Part shown: positions 7,299-10,195 of the stretch, in pieces
How positions within the stretch are numbered: position 1 is the stretch's first letter
Layout: every line of letters starts with the position of its first letter
Assembly (NCBI GenBank): GCA_026987795.1
Contig: JALSMF010000230.1
Span: forward strand, 1-10,195
Direction of reading: 5' to 3'
DNA: 10,195 bases
Source: Bacteroidales bacterium
GTDB taxonomy: Bacteria > Bacteroidota > Bacteroidia > Bacteroidales > JAADGE01
Notes under the pieces: model-generated
What the model was told of the DNA's origin: nothing
Seen by the model: the letters and a program-made list of their open reading frames with translations, nothing else
The model's database searches: none
Translations under genes and position numbers: made by a program

Positions 7299-7643
7299 AT
7301 GACATTAGATACAAACTTAGACCATATTTCAAGTGAGGCTCAATATTATGAAATTCTTGAGAAAAATGAAAATGTGATGATATGTTGCGGCAGGATGGGA
7401 CCTATGTGTGTTCCTGTTTATGCAGAAATGGAAGAGTTGAGAGATGAATATCCGCATATTAAGTTTTATGATATGTTATTTGATTTGCCTGATGCAAAAG
7501 TAATAAGAAACTTGCCTGAATGTGCCGGTTTTATGGGGCTGCCTTTTACGGTTTATTATAAAAACGGGAAAGTTGTAAAGGCTGTGAGCAGTATTCAAAC
7601 GCGAGATCAGATAACGGAAATATTGGATAAACAACTTTCATAA
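7299..7643 (+). CDS. Atypical thioredoxin-fold protein lacking CXXC
   Basis: A 114-residue single-domain thioredoxin-fold protein without signal peptide, so cytoplasmic. The fold is recognised by the central strand (ENVMICC, 24-30), the active-site helix CVPVYAEMEELRDEYP (37-52), the strand IKFYDMLFD, and GLPFTVYYKNGKVV (80-93), whose P82 is the cis-proline facing the active site. The usual WCGPC is replaced by RMGPMC (32-37). Counting back from the following helix, C37 matches the buried Cys35 of E. coli thioredoxin, while the nucleophilic Cys32 position is G34. Other cysteines are C29, C30 and C75 (NLPECAGF), and the buried Asp26 equivalent is also missing. The next gene is a thioredoxin reductase, so a redox role is likely, perhaps through C37 with C30 or C75. 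Its substrates are unknown. I recall close relatives with the same CCGRMGPMC pattern in anaerobic bacteria, so this looks like a real subfamily and not a decayed gene. Confidence 0.82.
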   Translation: MTLDTNLDHISSEAQYYEILEKNENVMICCGRMGPMCVPVYAEMEELRDEYPHIKFYDMLFDLPDAKVIRNLPECAGFMGLPFTVYYKNGKVVKAVSSIQTRDQITEILDKQLS

Positions 7644-7664
7644 TTAATATTTTTAGAGGGTTAG

Positions 7665-7694
7665 AAGCACTTTGCAATATGCAGGGTGCTTTTT
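7665..7694 (+). terminator. Hairpin with T-run between the thioredoxin gene and trxB (terminator or attenuator)
   Basis: AAGCAC (7665-7670) pairs with GTGCTT (7686-7691). Inside it TGCA (7673-7676) can pair with TGCA (7680-7683), leaving a 3-nt loop and small symmetric bulges. The stem runs straight into TTTTT (7690-7694). It lies 21 nt after the thioredoxin stop and 13 nt before the trxB ATG. It looks like an intrinsic terminator or partial attenuator that would lower trxB relative to the thioredoxin. Confidence 0.5.
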
Positions 7695-7701
7695 AAATTT
7701 G
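7671..7701 (+). promoter_or_regulatory. Possible internal promoter of trxB (TTTG-N19-TAAATTTG)
   Basis: TTTG (7671-7674) is followed after 19 nt by TAAATTTG (7694-7701), matching both the -33 and the -7 elements of Bacteroidota promoters. The -7 box ends 6 nt before the trxB ATG at 7708, so a transcript would be almost leaderless. The promoter overlaps the hairpin entirely. Chance occurrence in AT-rich DNA is a real alternative. Confidence 0.35.
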
Positions 7702-7707
7702 TTAAAA

Positions 7708-8634
7708 ATGGAAAATAAATACGATGTAATAATTTTAGGAGGAGGTCCTGCGGGGTTAACGGCAGGTATTTATTTGTCAAGATCCGGTATAAATACAGTG
7801 ATTTTAAATGAAGGTATTACCGGCGGACAAATGTCTCTGACTCACAAAATTGCAAACTATCCGGGAGTGCCTGATGTAAGCGGTTATATGCTTTCCCGCA
7901 CAATGCAAAAGCAAGCAGAGTCTTTCGGATGCAAGGTATTGTCTAATGTGAAAATTTCCGATTATGACTTTATGGGTGATGAAAAAAAAATAAAGACGGA
8001 AAGAAGAGGAACATTTATATCAAAAGCGGTTATTATTGCATCAGGAGGGAAATCCCGAGAGCTAAAGGTGCCGGGAGAAAAAGAATTTGCAGGGAAAGGT
8101 ATTTCTTACTGTGCTACCTGCGACGGCGATTTTTTTCGAGATAAAGAAATTATTGTCGTCGGCGGAGGAAACTCTGCACTTGAGGAAGCTGTTGCATTAA
8201 CGCAATATGCAAGTAAGGTTACCGTTGTTCACGAATTTGATTATTTTCAAGCACATAAAAAAGCCGTAGAAGAAGCAAAAAATCATCCTAAAATTGAATT
8301 TATTTTAAATTCCACAATTTCTGCCTTTTACGGTTCAATGTCATTGGAGAAAGCTGTTGTAAAAAATCTTAAAACAGGGCAAGAATATGATATGAAAATA
8401 GACGGTGTTTTTATATTTATAGGATATGTCCCTCAAACAAAGCCGTTTAAAAGTATTTTAAGTTTGAATAAAAGAGATGAAATAATTGTCAATGAAAATA
8501 TGATGACAAATATTCCCGGTATTTTTGCAGCAGGAGATTGCACTGCCAAACGATACAGACAAATTACAACTGCTGTTTCCGACGGGACAATTGCCGCATT
8601 GAATGTAATTGAATATATTCAAAATCAGTTATAG
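7708..8634 (+). CDS. trxB: Thioredoxin reductase-like flavoenzyme lacking the NADPH motif
   Basis: A 308-residue low-molecular-weight thioredoxin reductase that passes electrons from a donor through FAD and a dithiol to a thioredoxin-type partner, most likely the preceding gene's product. FAD-binding GGGPAG (11-16), redox centre CATC (135-138, in SYCATCDGDFF), second nucleotide fold GGGNSALEEA (152-161), and the closing FAD motif GIFAAGDCTAKRYRQITTAVSDG (271-293) are all present. The oddity is residues 175-181: HEFDYFQ stands where NADPH-dependent enzymes have HRRxxFR, so the arginines that hold the 2'-phosphate are E176, F177 and Q181. An acid there, as in the EF of NADH-using AhpF, suggests NADH; another donor such as ferredoxin cannot be excluded, although the intact GGGNSA fold argues against complete loss of nucleotide binding. 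The start is the ATG at 7708; a TTG at 7672 in frame lies inside the hairpin and would add 12 non-family residues. The 3' end overlaps the convergent hydrolase gene by 6 nt. Confidence 0.92.
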   Translation: MENKYDVIILGGGPAGLTAGIYLSRSGINTVILNEGITGGQMSLTHKIANYPGVPDVSGYMLSRTMQKQAESFGCKVLSNVKISDYDFMGDEKKIKTERRGTFISKAVIIASGGKSRELKVPGEKEFAGKGISYCATCDGDFFRDKEIIVVGGGNSALEEAVALTQYASKVTVVHEFDYFQAHKKAVEEAKNHPKIEFILNSTISAFYGSMSLEKAVVKNLKTGQEYDMKIDGVFIFIGYVPQTKPFKSILSLNKRDEIIVNENMMTNIPGIFAAGDCTAKRYRQITTAVSDGTIAALNVIEYIQNQL

Positions 8635-9375
8635 GTTTTCAAGCAACTCTTTTTTTATAATATCAGCCCATATTTTGTAGCCTTTTTCGTTCATATGAAG
8701 ACGGTCATTTCTGAAAATATCTTCTCTTATTCTGCTTTTTTTGTCAAACATCGGCTTTGTGATATCAATATAAAAAAGATTCTCGCTTTTATTGCAGTAG
8801 TTCTTAATAAGTAAATTAGTTGTCTGCATCTTTTTTAAATATTTCAGTCTTGCCGGTGACGGTTTTATTGAAACAAAGAAAATTTTTGTTCCCGGCAAGT
8901 ATTGTTTTGTAAGACTGACAAATATACTGAAACTTTTTAAAATAACCTCCGGTGTTAAAAAAGGAGCCAGAACATCATTATCACCCTCATAAATAACAAT
9001 TGCCGAAGGTTTGTAAGGTTTTACCATTCTGAAAAAATAGTAATCTAACTCCGGCATTGTCGAACCTCCGAAACCTCTGTTTAATACCGGAAACGGTAAT
9101 AAATCTGTTTCAATGTTATACCATTTTTTGAAACTGGAACTTCCGACAAATAAGACTTTTTCTTTCGGCACACCTTGAGCTGAATCTGCCTGTTCGTATT
9201 TTATTATTTCATCTTCATATCGATTGAAAAATGTTGTGTCCATATATTCGGACAGTATTTTTACATAAGACGAAGAATCAATAACAGGTATTATTTCCGG
9301 CTTTATTACTGTTTCTGTTTGTCCTCCGGATATTTTTATAATTATTGTAAATATTAATAAAAATATATTTCTCAT
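8629..9375 (-). CDS. Secreted SGNH/GDSL-family hydrolase
   Basis: A 248-residue SGNH-fold hydrolase, probably an esterase, lipase or carbohydrate deacetylase; the substrate cannot be told. The hydrophobic N-terminus MRNIFLLIFTIIIKISGG (1-18) looks like a signal peptide, with no lipobox cysteine, so the enzyme is likely periplasmic or exported. Catalytic blocks: VLFVGSSSF (74-82), where GSSS replaces GDSL and S80 is the expected nucleophile; NRGFGGST (99-106) with the block II glycine; GDND (131-134), with N133 of block III; and DRLHMNEKGY (224-233), giving D224 and H227. KPSPARLKYL (171-180) is typical of the acyl-ester SGNH subgroup that resembles platelet-activating-factor acetylhydrolase. 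The ATG at 9375 starts the signal peptide; an in-frame TTG at 9402 would add 9 residues and falls in the -7 box. Tail-to-tail with trxB, with a 6-nt overlap. Confidence 0.88.
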   Translation of the reverse strand: MRNIFLLIFTIIIKISGGQTETVIKPEIIPVIDSSSYVKILSEYMDTTFFNRYEDEIIKYEQADSAQGVPKEKVLFVGSSSFKKWYNIETDLLPFPVLNRGFGGSTMPELDYYFFRMVKPYKPSAIVIYEGDNDVLAPFLTPEVILKSFSIFVSLTKQYLPGTKIFFVSIKPSPARLKYLKKMQTTNLLIKNYCNKSENLFYIDITKPMFDKKSRIREDIFRNDRLHMNEKGYKIWADIIKKELLENL

Positions 9376-9399
9376 ATTTCCGTATTCTGTTTTTTTATA

Positions 9400-9407
9400 C
9401 AAATATA
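9400..9407 (-). promoter_or_regulatory. Candidate -7 box for the GDSL hydrolase gene (TATATTTG)
   Basis: On the minus strand TATATTTG fits TAnnTTTG exactly and ends 24 nt before the ATG at 9375, the same distance as for clpC. There is no good TTTG at -33. It shares the 102-bp divergent region with the acyltransferase promoter. Confidence 0.4.
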
Positions 9408-9447
9408 GATTAATTGATTCAACAGAATTAAAATTGTAATAATATTT

Positions 9448-9455
9448 TAATTTTG
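9448..9455 (+). promoter_or_regulatory. Candidate -7 box for the acyltransferase gene (TAATTTTG)
   Basis: TAATTTTG fits TAnnTTTG exactly and ends 22 nt before the ATG at 9478. The -33 position has no obvious TTTG. The surrounding DNA is very AT-rich, so the match alone is modest evidence. Confidence 0.38.
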
Positions 9456-9477
9456 TATCAAAATCAAAAATAAATTA

Positions 9478-10195
9478 ATGCAGAAAACAGGTTATATATT
9501 TTTCAGAATTACGGTTTTTCTTTTTTCTTTAGTGCCGTTTTGGCTATTATATTTTTATTCGGATATTCTCTGTTTATTGTTTTTCTATGTTTTCGGATAT
9601 CGAAAGAAAGTTGTTTTTACCAATCTTAAAAACTCTTTTCCCGAAAAATCTGAAGAAGAAATCTTAGAAATTGCAAAAGGTTTCTATAAAAATCTCAGTG
9701 ATATAACACTTGAAAGCATAAAAGGGCTTTCGATGAGTAAAAAATCTCTCAGAAAAAGGTATCCTGTTGTAAATATTGATATTTTAGACGAATATTATGA
9801 GAGAGGGCAAAGCATTATAGGCTTAGCTGCACATTATACCAATTGGGAATGGGGCGTAATCAGTTTCGGGTTTCAATTTAAGCATAAAAGTATCGGATTG
9901 TATAAACCTTTGTCGAACAAATATATTGATAACTACGTAAAAAAAGCAAGAGCCGCATGGGGGATGAACCTGGTTTCAATAAAAGAGACGCGTAATATTT
10001 TTGAAAAAGAACACGATAATCCGACTGTTTTTTTTATGATTTCTGACCAAAGTCCGTCAAATATAAAAAGAGCTAAACGGATAAAATTTCTGAATCAAGA
10101 TACAGCTTGCCTGCACGGTGCCGAACTGTATGCAAAAAAATACAACATCCCTTTAATATTCGGAGACGTAAAAAGAAAGAAAAGAGGCTTTTATG
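9478..10195 (+). CDS. LpxL/HtrB-family lysophospholipid (lipid A) acyltransferase, 3' end cut off
   Basis: Inner-membrane acyltransferase of the LpxL/LpxM/HtrB type, which adds a secondary acyl chain to lipid A (or a related lipid) during outer-membrane synthesis. The first 239 residues are present; family members usually have about 290-310, so perhaps the last 50-70 are missing. A hydrophobic N-terminal membrane anchor (about 6-39) is followed by YRKKVVFTNLKNSFPEKS (41-58), the usual family block. The catalytic HX4E motif is AHYTNWE (H119, E124), and SDQSPS (189-194) is the second conserved motif. The C-terminal part of the fold continues at least to residue 239 (GDVKRKKRGFY). The start is the ATG at 9478, directly before the membrane anchor. 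Transcribed away from the GDSL hydrolase. Its presence shows a Gram-negative cell envelope. Substrate and acyl-chain specificity cannot be judged. Confidence 0.92.
   Translation, partial: MQKTGYIFFRITVFLFSLVPFWLLYFYSDILCLLFFYVFGYRKKVVFTNLKNSFPEKSEEEILEIAKGFYKNLSDITLESIKGLSMSKKSLRKRYPVVNIDILDEYYERGQSIIGLAAHYTNWEWGVISFGFQFKHKSIGLYKPLSNKYIDNYVKKARAAWGMNLVSIKETRNIFEKEHDNPTVFFMISDQSPSNIKRAKRIKFLNQDTACLHGAELYAKKYNIPLIFGDVKRKKRGFY

Noticed and set aside
1..10195. Mobile elements, CRISPR, tRNA, rRNA, riboswitches, defence systems
   Set aside because: Genes are densely packed housekeeping or envelope genes with short gaps; I saw no direct-repeat arrays, terminal repeats, transposase motifs or structured RNA consensus.

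Overview
The window looks like a chromosomal segment of an AT-rich member of the Bacteroidota, probably an anaerobe. The evidence is a DUF5606 protein (a family I know essentially from this phylum), a nucleoside kinase with a threonyl-tRNA-synthetase-like N-terminus, the absence of Shine-Dalgarno sequences, and several upstream copies of the phylum's -7 promoter element TAnnTTTG. The anaerobe call is weaker and rests on the unusual thioredoxin/thioredoxin reductase pair. Nothing here looks like a phage, transposon, integron, CRISPR array or RNA gene.

Layout. From 7158 down to 1 all genes are on the minus strand. In transcription order they are a TGS-type nucleoside kinase, coaE (dephospho-CoA kinase, 10 nt downstream), a DUF5606 protein with its own promoter, a perfect inverted repeat, clpC (AAA+ unfoldase, with its own -7 box), pepT (tripeptidase, 6 nt after clpC) and the first 121 codons of secA. 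These are housekeeping genes for nucleotide/CoA metabolism followed by protein quality control, peptide breakdown and protein export. A 140-bp divergent intergenic region at 7159-7298 holds candidate promoters for both directions. On the plus strand follow an atypical thioredoxin and a thioredoxin reductase (trxB), separated by a terminator-like hairpin that overlaps a possible second promoter. trxB converges with, and overlaps by 6 nt, a minus-strand gene for a secreted SGNH/GDSL hydrolase. A second divergent region (9376-9477) leads into a plus-strand LpxL/HtrB-type lipid A acyltransferase cut by the window end.

Most notable. The thioredoxin has lost the CXXC motif: only the equivalent of the buried resolving cysteine (C37) is clearly kept, with extra cysteines at 29, 30 and 75. 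Its neighbour TrxB keeps the CATC redox centre and both dinucleotide folds but has HEFDYFQ where NADPH-specific enzymes have HRRxxxR. Together they look like a dedicated non-canonical thiol redox pair that probably does not run on NADPH. I believe such pairs occur in other anaerobes, so this may be an under-studied rather than wholly new system.

For four genes (clpC, nucleoside kinase, trxB, GDSL hydrolase) the longest reading frame opens at a TTG that lies in or next to a promoter element or a hairpin. The internal ATG is preferred in each case. No gene-free stretch exceeds 300 bases.
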